Made by a program: the position numbers and the translations under genes. From positions 10,313,019-10,377,018 of the forward strand of contig CM049306.1 in the NCBI GenBank assembly GCA_026874595.1: a stretch of 64,000 nt of DNA, read 5' to 3'. Below, piece after piece: positions 14,401 through 29,400 of this stretch. The DNA is from Sipunculus nudus (Eukaryota > Annelida > Sipuncula > Golfingiida > Sipunculidae). Below the pieces are notes generated by a model. That model searched no databases, had not been told where the DNA came from, and saw only the letters and a program-made list of their open reading frames with translations. Positions within the stretch are counted from its first letter, which is position 1, and each line of letters begins with the position of its first letter.

Positions 14401-17400
14401 ATACAAAAACTGCAGTATTTCAATAACTACAACACTGATGGTCATGATTTTCGGCATACATATTGATCATGAGCTGTTCCATCAGTTTCTGCAGACTGGG
14501 TGTGCCACCTCTATTTTTTTTTTTCAAATTTTTACGAATTTTTTCCTTTTTTTTGAGACCTTTAAAGATGTGGTTATCTGTCAACAGGGTACAAATCGCA
14601 ACAACTGGACCTAGAATCTTCATTTTTGTCATGCAAGGAGGCCCATGAAAGGTGCCTGTGGAAACTTGAAATTAGGTCTCTGTTACCCATATCCTTCAAG
14701 CTATAGGACTCTGAAGTATCCCTCAGAATAATGGACAATTTGATACAAAAACTGAAGTATCTGAACAACTAATGCAGAGATCACCATGATTTTTTGCATG
14801 GATATTGACCATTAAGTGTTTTTATTAGTTTCTGCAGACTGGTGGAGCCACCTGTATTTTTGTATCCGCCAAAACGAAGTTTTGCGGATACTATGTTTTT
14901 GACCGAGTTCCTCCGCCGCTGCGGCGTTCGTTTCCAGAGAGCTCCTCGGAGACTAATGGACCGATTTTTCCCAAACTTACACCTATTATCGGGTCACATG
15001 TGAACTGGTGCCTAACCAATTTGCATTGACCTCTGACCTTTCCTCTCTATCCAGTGTCCATTTGTGGGTCTGTTTCCACTCATAAACCCTCATATCTCGG
15101 GAACCGTTTGACCGATCAGGAAATAAAATTGATACAAATGTAGCCCTTGGATTGCTTTATAACATACACAAAAAATGGTGGCGCCACCTGTAACCATGTT
15201 TGCACAGTGTCCATCTGTTCATCTGCCTTGGGTTAAAATCACTCATATCTCTGCAGTGAATTGACTAATTCACCTGAAATTCGTCATGTGTACACATCCA
15301 GGATAGCTTTCTTGATTTTATGACAGGTGGCGCCACCTACGTTCACGTTCACACTGATGACATCCAAGCTTATATCTCGGGAACCGTTTGACCGATCAGG
15401 AAATAAAATTTATACAAATGTAGCCCTTTGATAGCTCTGTAACATACACAAAAAATGGTGGGGCCACCTGTAACAATGTTTGCACAGCGTCTGTCTGTTA
15501 GTCTGCCGTGGCCTAAAATTACTCATTTCTCTGTAGTGGATCGACATAACTGCCTAAAATTTTGCAGGTTTATACATCGTGGACAGCTTTCTTGATTTTA
15601 TGACAGGTGGCGCCACCTACATTCTAGTTAACGCTGGACACATCCAAGCTCATATCTCAGGAACCATTTGACCGATTGGGCCAAAATTGTGCATGTGTTT
15701 AGATCTCACATAGGTCTTTATCATACACAAAACTGGAGGGGTTACCTGGAAAGATTTTTGCACAGTGTTTGTCTGTTTGTCTGCCATGGGCAAAAATCGC
15801 TCATATACATGTAGTGGTTTGACTTTTCTGCCTAAAATTTTGCAGGTGTATACAACTTGGACAGCTTTCTGGATTTGTGGTAGGTGGCACAACCTACATA
15901 CACATTTAGGCTGCAGACATCCATGCTAATATGCAACATACCTCACTCTATTTCCCCTTGCCACTCAATCCATGCCTCACTATCTGATTTTGGCAGATAC
16001 ATGTAGTCACTTGTAGGTTACCCGTATTCTAGTTTTAAAAGTTTACACATTTTTCTCTATTTTTGAGATATATAAATACAGACTAAATCTTGGCCTGTTG
16101 GTTAATCTGTTTGATGCTTCAGTTGAATGGGTATATACTACCATTCTGATGATAAAATTTCCTTTTGAGAATCTCTTCCCAGTCAGCTGAGCGTCATGAC
16201 CCATGGGTCACTTGTTATTGAGGTGACTAAAATCATTAGTAAAAATAATATGATAATTTATTTCATGGTGTCTTAACACAAGGCCACACTGAGAGGTAAT
16301 AATTTGCTCATTTAAGTAAATATCAGTAGCCTGATTTAAGATCACAGTACTTTATATCTGTAAATCACTACCTAATTCATTTACATGAACTGTCAGTAAG
16401 CATGCAAACAATTATTGTAGGTAGCGTAACCAGTGCTGTGTATGAGCTTAAGCCATCCAAGATCTATGGACATCAAAATTTCAGGCCAATATTTCATACC
16501 ACTCGTGAGATCAGCATGGATGGAGTCATTGCAAAAATGGTTGTAACTGGCACCATCAGTCGGGTGTGCAGGAAAGCTATCAAAGTTGTATGGAGATAGG
16601 AAATATTTTGTGACTTAAAAAATGCTCAAATTAAGTGTAAATTACAATTAACTATGTGTCAATTAAGTAGAATTGTCTGTACATGTGTGAATGTAAGAAA
16701 AAATGCCTCATTTCCTCTGATGTACTCTCCTTCACTGCTTTCAGTATGATACCACCCTCCTGGCTTCTCGCAGCAAAGAAGTGAAAATACTGGCCATGAA
16801 AATCGGACAGATCCTCACCCTCCTACAGGTAAGTATCCTACCAGATATTTGTGACTGTGCTGCTTTCAGAAATGACAGTATATTTAAATAATGCTATAAA
16901 TAGTTTCCGCTCCATCTTGAGAGATCTTCCTTAAATAATCTTTTTAACCATTATTTAAACATGTATGACCACATTTACTTGATTTACTTAATTCTATAAT
17001 GGTTCTCTAATTAAGGCAACGTTTGTTTGGGCAAATAGCTATTCAGGCTTATTATAAAATTTGTACACATTGTTACTGCAGTATGTGGAGACCACTATAC
17101 AGCAAATGCAGGAGGCATCAGAAGACATCTTGCTGGAGATGGAATCCAAAATGATGACCCTGGCAGAGGAAAAATATGTGAGTCACATGACACATGTCTG
17201 AGTCACATGACCCCTGTCTGTGTCATGTGATACGTATCATATTCACATTACACAATTGTTTGGCTATTATATGGCTATATATGATACAATAGATTCAGTA
17301 TTGGTTATTGACTTCAAAATGCACAATTCACTCTTTGTCTCTGTATTGTTTGTATACATACTGCCAATGTTTGACCACTATGAATTTGCAACTATTTCAG

Positions 17401-20400
17401 CCTGACTTTGATATTTATACCAGTGCACATATATAGTCAGTTGCTATTCCATTCACTCGTCAATAAAACAATTAGTCCAGTGTGACACTACATTGTGTCT
17501 TTATAAGTGTGACACCTGACATATAAGGAAATCTGATTAATTCTTCCAGAAAGCAGGAGGTGGCGCTGTAAGCAATGACTTGTTGAAGCTGCTCCTGTTT
17601 GGTACACCAAGGTAGGGGTTTTGCAGTTTAAGCCTTTTTAACTATATTTGATATGATTGTATATTTTTGGTGTATTTCTCTCTCTGCAGTGTCAGGAGTG
17701 CAAGATGAATTGATATCTTATCTCATCAGAACATAATGTTTTACCACAACATGTCAAATTGTTTTGAGATAACCATATTAACACTGTTCCAAGTACATTC
17801 TGATACCTGCATTAATTTATCTGCCATGACATACATTACATAGTTTTATGATGTCAGGCATAAATAAGTACCAGTGTTGGTGTAGAGGATATAATGGTGA
17901 TTTTGTCTTTGTAAAAAATTTTCAGTGATGAGCTGCAGGTGTTCCTGCTGCAGCAGCTGACAGAGAGAGGGTTGAAGAAGCTTGGACATTCCATAGAGAC
18001 ATCATATTCCAACATCCAGGAGCTGGTGCTCACACACCTACAGAGGTGAGTAACAAACATATCTCAAACTACTTATCTAATGGACATTCCATAGAGACAT
18101 CGTAATCCAACATCGAGGAGCTGGTGCTCACACACCTTCAGAGGTGAGTAGCAAACCTATCTGTGACTACTCATCAAATGAACATTTGATTGTATTTATT
18201 TTAGTGCTCAGATTTAATGTCAAAAATGGTTCAACAGATGAGTAGTTTCATGTATATGATACTTCAATATCATCAGTGAAAGATTATCAGTGTTAACTCT
18301 GTTTTTGTTTAATATTTGTTTATACTGATGCATCCTTTAGATTTCCCATTTTCAGTCAGGTTTACAGGGTTTAGTGCTAGTTATGATTACTGCTACAAGG
18401 GGGCGCTACTGAATGGTATATCCTTTCAACCTTCTGTTCATGAAATGAGAATTAAACATTGAGCATTATCAAGCTCTGTACTCTACAATAAATTGATTTA
18501 TTTGGTGAATATTATTTGTAAAAAATGTGATTATTAAAAATAACTTAAAATAATGATCATAGAAAATAAAATTCAGCTGATTAATTTTGATTCTGTAATG
18601 GACCAACATAATGGGTTAACAAGTATAGAATGGAAAAAACTAAGGTTACCTAAAGGGATTAATTAATATATTTCATTTATAAATTTATTGGATATTAACT
18701 CTTGTCAAATCAACAGAAAAATACTAAATTGTATATGAGGGAAAATGATATGTATCTTAATTAATTATTCTAATCAAATACCAATTATTTTTATAAATAT
18801 ATCTTGGGGTTATATATTGTCGTGATATAGTTTGAAGTGTGAGGTGATGATTAGATTTGCTTTCGAGGATACATACTGAGTACACAGTTACTCCTCTGTT
18901 CCTTGGGAAAAGTCCCCGGACCTTTGGCAGGAAGTGCCCCACCCCTAGGGGTGGTAGCTTGTACCCCTCCCCTCCATACTGCTATGAAGACCCTGCTGGT
19001 GGGGTTGAGCGGAGGGGTGGTACAGGTGTTAGTCAAAGCACAGAAATGCAAGTATCACCACTGGTGTTGCTAACACAATGGGGCTTACTGGTTGTTACCT
19101 CTTGTTTTTAGCTTGGTAAAAAAAAATTTACCATTTTTTTGTGATTTAGGAAGTATGTCTTGCAGAATTACAGCTGCATATCAGTATATAAGAAATATTC
19201 AGATAAGTACTAGTGTTTTGTCAGTAAGAAATTACAGTACTCATTTAATTTGAGCAAGTCATTTAATTTTGATTTAAGTAAATGAATACAGACATAACAT
19301 TTTTCTCCATTTAACCATGTATGCCATTTAACCATATGTCTTGAATACTGCCTGTTTGTTTGTGGTTTGCTTAAAATTTGCAATTTTTTGTGGAAAGGAA
19401 ATTATGACGAAATAAAACTTTCATGAATAAGAGGATTCATTGTTGAGTGCATGTCAGAAGGCAAAATATAGATCATGAATAACATTAGATCTTATATATG
19501 TTACCCATAAATCAAAGAATGCTGCTTAAAGTGATATCAGATATTTCAAATTATCTTCCATTGATGATCAATACCGTTTAATGTTCATTTAGTTTAAGTT
19601 TAATTTTTTTTTACAATTTGCGCAAACATTAAATAATATAATTTATTCATGTATTATTGGTTACTGCGGTTGGCTTTATATTTAAGGGGCTCAATTTTCA
19701 CACTGAAGCAACTTTTCACAGTTTCATGGGGTTCCATTATCGCGATGGGGCATATATTACTATTTTAATTAACACCAAAATAGGTATGAATTCTCTATTA
19801 CACAAAGTTATGTTTTGCTCGAACAATGACCATCATTGCAGGAATCAGGGGATGCCGCTTCAGAAGGGCGTTGGTTTCACAGCTTTGCAATAACATATCA
19901 ACATAAATAGGGGCCTCCACTCTACCTTGATCATATCATGTTCAGATTATAGAAACATGAAAAGAAACATTGTTCCATGGGAATAACAAGTTGGTTATGG
20001 AAGGGGCCATATCCCTGAAGCGTCTGCGCACGGAAAGTTTGCCTGATCCTTGTGAGTGTGAATGAGAAGAAAGAGCAGAGTTAGTCTAAGCGCCGAATGA
20101 TCAGATCCACCAACAGCTGACAAAGCGTAACGGGGAGAGTTCAAGCAGTTCAACCAAGACAAACGGTTTACGATCGCAATGTAATAAATAAAATAAGACA
20201 TGCAGAACTGCAGTTGAGAACCAAGTATTTTTAGCTCAGCTGACTATAAGTTATCTGATCTATAGTCGTGGTCCTTTGTCCGTCGTCTGTCCGGCCGGCC
20301 GGCCGGCTGGCCGGCCGGCCATCCGGCCGTCCGTCCGTTAACAGGGCACGTTTTAAAACCATTGGACCTACGAATCCAAAATTTTACATATCATTAGATG

Positions 20401-23400
20401 TTCCCAAAATCTCTGACCATATAGAAAATTGGGTCATTAGGACTTCGTTCCTTCGAGATATTAAGGAAAAACCTCTGTTTTCCATAAAAAAGCCATTGTT
20501 ACACTTCAAGGCTGCCTAATATCAAAACCACTGATCTGTTCTTGGTCATATTTAGTATTCATATTCTTCCATACATTTTCTATGAACATACTAAAAATTA
20601 GGTCAGTATTGGGTATTATTTTGAAGTTATGGGCCCAAATATAATGCAATTTTTTAAAAATCAGGAAATATATTCACTCACCTAACATGAGAATTGCTGA
20701 AGCTGGAGACTTTTTTTCAGGAATATAACTTTATTTAATCAAGATTCAATTATTTACCCAAAATTAGATCTGAATTTTGCAAATTTTTCAAGTTATTAGC
20801 ATAAATAAAAAATTAATACCTTAAATTTTGTCCAACTTTGGGAATGGCAAGTTATTTTTCTGTAAGCACTGTTGATTTAATTTTCACAGCATATGTACAT
20901 AAGGATTTAATCTTTTAAAATCTGAAATTTCAAAGGAATTGATTGAAAAGAGTAGCTTTTATTCAAGTTTTCATACACCATGTCAGGTGTTGTTTACATC
21001 TGGCCCGCCTAGTTGAACAGCCATCACTCAGGCAATCACCATCAGGCTCAGCTTGGCCACTACTAGCAGGCTTCCCCTTTGCCCTGCACTCCCCCCCCCC
21101 CCCCGATGGTGCATTAACTAGATGAATGTTATAATTTTCTGTATTTTATTTTCTTCATGGCTATGCTACATTTTAGATTTTGTATTGTACCACCAGGGTT
21201 ACAATGATTAAAGTGCACATTTAATAGTGTCCACAAAGTGGTGTATTGCTATGAAAGTGTGGATGTTCATCAGATAAGTAATTCCTTACTTCAGAAGAGT
21301 AAAAACTTCACCAGGTGTGAAATTGACTATTAATTCTAGTAATAAATTATAGCTGAGATTTTAATTAGCATAATGATATTGTTTGTCCCTCATTCAACCA
21401 AAAGTGTGTATACTTTATTCGAAAAGATGCTTTTATTTTATCAAATTTACTGAATCTTTTATTTTATTTCGGTGAATAAATTTAAGCATATACTGAAAAC
21501 TCCAATGTGCAAAACTTTTTAATAGTGATTCAAGGAATAATCTTGTATGTGCCATGTTGTGGCGTTATTTTCTTTTAAATTCAGTTTAAACATTTGTGAT
21601 TTAAAAATAATAAAATATTTGTGTATGCATAAAATGACCCAGTATGAGCTACACTATGGATATATAATGATTGCAACTTAGAATTCTAATATTTTAACTT
21701 ATATTTTCATTTTTTTTATCATTTCACAGTCGAGATATATAGATTTAATCTGTTAAATTCTGAAATTTCAAAGTAAAAGCTTAAAAATTGTTCTAGTTAT
21801 TGAAGTTTTTCTGAGGCTCTAATGTCCCTACAGCCTTGCCTGGGTAAACTTATTAGTGATGCAAAACTGCTGTTACAAATGTAGAATCACATGGCAACCC
21901 TGACCGTCCCCCCCCCCAACAGATATGTTGCATTAGTTACATACTTTAATTTGCATTGCTGTTTCTGATCCAATGTATACAACTTTTCCTGAATCAAGTG
22001 TTATTTTCAGATTTTTATTATTTGCAAATTTAAAAAAAATATATTTTAAGAAAAAATAAATACATCTGTGTATATAATGTGATGTTGACTGAGCAGATTA
22101 ACTGTAAATGTTGATACAATTTACAATTGTTAATCAACTAAAATTTTCAAATATAATTGTTATATATTGTAAATGTAAAGTAAAATTTATAAATTTTGTC
22201 CAAAATTTCCTTAACAAAAAACTTATGTAACAAAAAAAATGAGGACCTAATGCAAACATTTGTTCAGTATTTTTCTGCCTCAGTAGAATGGGAATTAAAG
22301 TGATTTGCTTTGTTTTTCTATCTCTCTGTCTGTTTTTAAATATTCAATAATTATGAATAAAACTTTTTTTACCTGTAAGATTAAATTTTGTATCCTGTAT
22401 GTTTTTGCAAAGGTGTTGTAACTTTCCTCACTCCCTGCCACTGAGTATTTGTTTAGGACAATATTCTTCTGGCAACTGCATAAAATTTATAACTGGTAAA
22501 TAAAGAAATAAATATACAGAGTTACAAAGGTGTTTTTAAACTCTCATCCTCCCCCCCCCCCCCCCCCCCCCCCGCCATCAGGTCAAACAGCTGAGTCCCC
22601 ATGTAACCCTTCACCACAACACAACACCAGATTATGAGTCATCTCTTCTCTATATATTCACACTTAGACTCAGTCACTTCAGATTGTTTTCCTCTATAGG
22701 TCACCCGCATGTCCCATCAGTAACTTCTTCTCTGAACTCCCAAGTTTTAGTCTCTCAAGTTGACCTCAACCTGCCTATAGTGATCATGGGCGATTTCATT
22801 ATTAACATTTCTAATATAATATATAACACCAAATTGACACAATTATGTCAACTCTTTAAATGTCAACAACTAGTCAGAGAACCAACCAATGACAATGGAA
22901 ATACCATAGATCTTGTCTTTACATGCTTCAGTTTCAACATTAGAAAACACATGGTCAGATCACAAGATATTATTAGCAACAATCCCCCATTCTTCAATTC
23001 AGATCAAACATGGCAACTTCTCACAGCTTAATCTACAATTTCTTCTCTATAGATACTTTTTGAGACATTCTGTTTGCTCTCTAATTCAGCAACAACTGCT
23101 TCCCAAAACATATAAGTTTTCTACTATTCCATAAATATTTTGATTTATTAAATGTGTATTTTTAACTTGCAAATCTCCACTTCCTTCCTCTGCAATTTAC
23201 AGCATCTGGTCATTCCCATTGCAATATTTTAGACACACATTCTTGTTCATATTTAAAATACTGATACTTCTATATAACTATTCCGCTCAACTACATAATT
23301 AATACAAAACATTACATCTGTCAAAATGAAATCTTACAGACCTACATACAACAATAGTGACACAATTATATCTGTCTCATTCAGCTGAGCGCCGTGACCC

Positions 23401-26400
23401 ATGGGTCCCTTGTTTATATAAAACTAGATTGTGGACACGTCGCACGCTGCAATCAACATGACCGTCATTTGGATTATATTTTATATCCCACTAATGCCAA
23501 TAATGGCCACCAGGTGGCAACTACAGAGACTATTTTCCCATGTCAGAAAGGTTTCATATCTGTGTGGTTTCAATTTTGCAGCTTTTCCCCTACCGCAAGT
23601 ATCACGAATTTAAAACCACCGCGAATAACAAGCCAACCACAGTATACTCTGTGTTAATTATTGTTTGATGGTCTCATGAAAATTGAATCCTTGAAAAGGT
23701 GAAAATAGCGAAAACTTAACCTCACAAATATGAGGTCAACCACAGTGTACAGGACCACTAAAACCCAATTTGCTAAGAAATCCTTGCATTGTTATAGGTG
23801 CCTCAACAGCCATGTTAGACTAATTACATCCTATAGGATATGTGGCTGTATTTATTTTTCCTTAAGAGCATCTACAAAAGCCCTGAAGTCTGGGCCTTTT
23901 TTGTACAATTTTAATAATAAACTCTGATTGCAAACTTATGTGAGAATCTGTTTTTACTACAGTCAAACAAGGCCAAGAAAATCTTGATTTGTGTTTCTCA
24001 GTGCATTTGTGTTTTAGTGGTTTACCACCTGACACACCTACAGGGCATGTTGTTGTGGTACAAGAAGTTTGAAGTGCTTGGTCTGTCTACATCAGCTGGT
24101 ATTATGTGATACTGCTGTTGTTTTTTGACAGTGCTGTTGTTGTGTGTTTTAGTGTTGCCCAGACCTTGGTCTACCACCTGACAGACCTACAGGGCATGTC
24201 ATTGTGGTACGAGAAGTTTGGAGTGCTTGGTCTGTCTACATCAGCTGTTGAAGATTCCCTTAAGAAGGCTGGATCTTTCATGCTCAAAGCCCTGGAACTA
24301 CAGCAGTAGGTTGTCTTCAAACCAGTAATAGTGTAATGGTAGCCTAAAACTTCAGTTTTTATTCAAATTCTAATTAAATTAATGATACGTTTTAGTCTCA
24401 GATTTTCTTTGTTGTATCATAGTTAGTACCTGGATGGGTGACTGCCTGGGAATACCGGGTGCCATAAACTTTTTCCTTTTTCTCCATGATTCATTCTCAG
24501 TGCCCTCTTCTCAAATTTTTACCCATCTTTTGACTCGGCCAAATTTTTCTTCTCCCTCAAGCCAGTTTTTTGGAAATTTTTTTCTCAGTATGGATGGCAT
24601 ATGTTGTGAGCAGTCACGCCATCTTATAGCCGCTAGGAGAACTAACTACATATTCTGCCAGGTCTGTCCAGTGCCATTTTTTCTCCCATTCAAAAAGTCT
24701 CCTGTATATACCCAAAGTCTGCTGTCTGCTGTTGTAAAAAGATAAAGCAGTATACACCAGTACAGCAGTATGAATTGGATGTTGATCAGCATGTATTCTA
24801 TATACCCATTCTTTATGTTTCAGAGTGATAGACAATGGAATGAAGAATTTTAAGGCTTGCTTCAGATGGTTATATGTTGGTAAGAAGAACACTTGTGTCC
24901 TACTAGGTTAAAACTGCAAATATCAAATGTATATTTTAATCGGGGTATATGTGTTTCAGCCATAATTAATTTTCATCTTAGAAGCTTATTTTAGCCTAGA
25001 CTGTTAATGTAACATTCATTTTGAATTTTGCTCATGCAGGAGCATTTTGCAACTTATGTAATAAAAACTGTTAACTTTTTCTTGTACAGTTTTCTTGAGC
25101 ATGGGAATGACAGATTAACTTCTGTTCTCAGTTGCTTTGTAATGATTTTGAATAATTTACATAATGTTTCAGTGATCCTGCGTTTGTCTGGTGAGCCCAT
25201 TCCAAGGGGATTTAGCAAGGTGAGAGATACACATGCACCCACACACACTGACACAGAGACAAAGAAACAGGTCTGATTGAGTTAAACTGGTGTTTCATCA
25301 TACAAGAACAGTTTTTAAGAACAAAAATTAAGATTGCATCATATAAATAGTATACCTGAGTATCATGTTATAGGCTCTGAAATGTCTGTTTTCCAGATGA
25401 CACAACAAGACTGCAATTTTGTGGCTCAGTTCCTGAAAGAGAATTTCACAGAGGTATGCATATTACTCATGTACATATATACATGTGCTTCTTCAGGTAG
25501 ATCTTGTAAGGTCTGGCCCTGTAAGGCCTGCCTTAACATGGACTTCTTCTTAGTGAACTATTACAGGCTGTATCTGTTAAACTGATCTCTAGGTCATTCA
25601 AGGGTAAAACATCCAGGACTAGGAGACTGTGTTTATTTTGGGTTGTACATTACAGTGAAAGTCTGTTTACAGAATAGTTTAAAAAGGTGCTTCCATTTAA
25701 AAAGAAAGTGAAAAATACCACTGTCTTATAATTTTAAGGGATATAAATGCTCCTTTACTGGTAAATTCATCTAAAGAAAGAATAATTATTTCTGCTCTAC
25801 AGTACCATTCAGCTCAGTTTATTTCTTAGTATTATAAGGTTTTCATTGCAGTAAATCTCCAATACTTGTTTTTCCTTTTGCCATAAAGTCTGAGTGAGCC
25901 AGAACAACTGTTGCTTCCTCTTTTTAACCCCAATATTATAATTTCTGTATTTAAATTATCTTGTGAACAGTGCAGTGTGAACATATTTTCTCTTTCATAT
26001 TGTTTACTAACTGTGACCTTCTTAATTTAACAGGATTATGGCTCCTCCACTTCAGGATTCAAGCTAGAGAAAGTTGGTCAGGTAAGGATACACAGGTATT
26101 AATCACCTGGCTGATTGTAATGTAAGGATTTTGATTAGTAATATGGGTGTTCCCATCACTTTTTATAAGACAGAAAAAAGGGATTTATGTATGAATCTTT
26201 TATTCCATAATAATAAAATACTGTTCCTCAATTGTTTAAATTGTATAAAATAATAGAAAACGTTAAAAGTATGTACAATTTTAAAAATGGAAGTCAAATG
26301 AAACTTCTTAGACTGGCTTTACCCTACAGAAAATCTTAGATCGTCTTTGGCCTTATAGCTAGCCTAGCTCAAATATACACCAGGAGCCGTATGATTTTTT

Positions 26401-29400
26401 CAACCTGCAGGCTTGCCGTGAGTTTTCGAGACCGTAGGTCACCGTGTGATTTTTCATCCCACATTGTCTGCACTCACATAATCTACGGTGACCATAAGGT
26501 GACCTCCAAAACTTGGTAAGGGGGCCATCTGGGAACCGTAAGGTGACCGTGTGGGTTCTGTGCATGAAGCAAGAACATCGTATGGTGCTTGCCGGTGACT
26601 GGCAGGTGCCTGGCCGTTGATCGCTGGCACCGTGCTGCCACCACAAGGTTATTTTCTGCTTTTTATATAGCTGTTGAACATTAAGCCAAAGAATAAGAAA
26701 CGGTCAGATAGGATAGAAACCAATATCATATTTTGGTATATTATGATCAAAGTTTTTCTTATATAACTTGATTCGATTTTTCATAATTAACGTTCACTAC
26801 AAAATATAATCATTGGAAATCATTTATTGATATTATATTTATTGTAGTGCCAAACCTGAGCGCTATACTTCCATGTTTTCAAGGTTCAGTAAAACACTTG
26901 ACACGTTCAGAGAAGTTGGCTTTAGCGCTCAGAGGTTCAGTGTTTATAATATATGTGCTGATGTGGCTGTATTTATATATCCAATAGCTGAGATTCAGGG
27001 CACTGTGAGGACACCGCATCGGCAAAATTTACATCGAAAGTTACACCAGCACAGCAGCCATTCCACTTTTCACATATCACACCGAACCCTCACGGGTAAT
27101 GTAAGGCTATTGGATGGTGCCCGTACGGCAATGGCGGACACCGCAAGGCCCCCTGTACGAATATTTTCGGGGAAAATTACCTTTTGATCTTTTTATTACT
27201 GAGCTGATACGTAGATAAACAAACTCTGGATTTCACAACAAAAGAGGGAAGCGGATAGCATTATACAACATCAAGGGAAAGATTAATTGCTCAAGCCAGG
27301 TTCTAACCAGGCATTAATTAATTGTGCCCTGCATGTGCTTGACTGGAGCTTAATCAGTGGAGCTCGTGCACACCCAAGGGCAATCAGTTAATTAGTAGTC
27401 TGTCACGTGTCATTGGAGAGTGTATGTAAGACTGGCTTGCAGTTAGCAGGAGTAATGGAACAAAAATCACGAAATTTCGCTTGCAGTTGCTCACAATTTG
27501 CAACTGACCGAATTGCATTTAGCCGAAGGAATATAGTGGCTTTTTAAAGGAAATGGTTTTGGTTTTCAAAAATACTTGCAACAACCACTAGTTTGCGATT
27601 GGCCGACTTGCAATTGGCTGGATGCGACTGTTTAGCCAAAAATGGTGATTTTACTCACTGTATGGGCCCCTTAGACTATATGTGATGGCGGCATAAGTAG
27701 TTTCATCAATGTTTGTTATTTGCAGTATTTGAAAAATGAAGATTTAAGCGACCCACCTCAGAACTCCGGCAATCCTTGGATAACATTCCTTGAAGAAAAC
27801 CCTGACATGGCAGGTAGGGTAGCTCCTACAGTAAAACCTATCCTGACCACCACCTCGCTTTAGCAACCACCTCAGAATAGCTACCAGTTCTGTATTGCTC
27901 TCTTTATCAGACCTTGCTCAGATAAGCACCTAAAAAATGTGACCACTTTATCGAGGTCCCATTGTTGGTCATAATATCTTGGTTTTACTGTAATAAGGGT
28001 GTATATAACCAGGCCAGACCTTGGTAATTCCAACCTGTGCTGATAATGTGACTAATGATCATTCTTGTATAACTTGTGTAGAAAATATTCAAAGACAAGT
28101 TAAACTTTTTGTACCAAGGTAAACCATTTAATATGGCATTAGCCGAGAATTTAAAGAGTCTGAGTTCATTTGTCTTGAATATTTTCTCACATCCCCCTGG
28201 TTAAAATTAAGAAAATAAGACCAGTGTAAACATAGAAAAATTGTTTTTTTTTTCAGTATATAATGTTGATTTGATGAAAAAGCTTAGTTTTATATATGTT
28301 GTATAGTTTTGTTATAATCTCCATTTTCCCAATATATGTGAGATTCTCTAGAGTTCCGCTTCAATATCCTTAAATACAACCTGGCCAAAATGTAGAGGGT
28401 TGGGATAATTTGAAACAATAGTTGTTTTTGTTTCCTTAGTGAGTCAGATGTTCACTGCTGAAGCCAACAAGTCTCTTGTCCAAGTTCAACATAGTCTGGT
28501 CAACAGTATAGATGGAATGCTTGAAAAATCTAGGGTAAGTTGATACAACTGTAATGTGTAAATTTACTAGACTTGCGTTTCTGCATATTTGAGCCCTGTA
28601 ATGTATTTCCATTTATGTTTTTTTTTGCCAATGATACTGAATGCAGAGCAGTGGCCAGAGTATGACTCATTACAATCCATGTAACGTGAGGGGGGGGGGG
28701 ATATGCAATGTTATGTTTTTAATGTCTTATTACACTCCGAAGTATTCATTAAAAGGTCATTGAAAAGTAACTAGAATCATTTGAAGGTGTTAATGTTCAT
28801 TCCAGGAATGATAAGGTTACAGAAACCTTGTGTGGGCCCCTCATCTTTCATTGAGAATGTGTTTTTAGCTCAGCTGACTGTAAGTCATCTGAGCTATAGC
28901 GATCACTCTTTGTCTGTTGTCCGTCTGTCCGTCTGTCTGTCTGTCTGTCAGTCCGTCCGTCCGTCTGTCCGTTAACCTGGCACAAATTGTAACCGCTGGA
29001 CCTAGAATCTTGTAACTTTACATTCTGATAGGTCCATAAAAAATCTCCAAAGTACCCCCCCCCCCCCCAGAATATTAAAAAATTTCATACAAAAACTTCA
29101 ATATCTCATTAACTACATCACTGATGGTCATGATTTTTTGCATACATATTGATCATGAGAAGTTTCATCAGTTCCTGCAGACTGGTGGCGCCACCTGTAT
29201 TTTTCGATTTTTTACAAATTTTATTCTCTACTTTTGAGACCTTTAAAAATGTGAACATCTGTAAACAGGGCACAAATCGTAAAGACTGGACCTAGAAATT
29301 TAATTCTTGACATACTGAAAGACATTTGAAAAGTCTCCATGGAAACCTGAAATTAGGTCTCTGTTACCCATATCCTTCGAGCTATGGGGCCCCAAAGTAC

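Noticed and set aside
26359-26646. 95-codon minus-strand ORF
   Set aside because: Lies in a repeat-like GC-rich segment. No recognisable domain.
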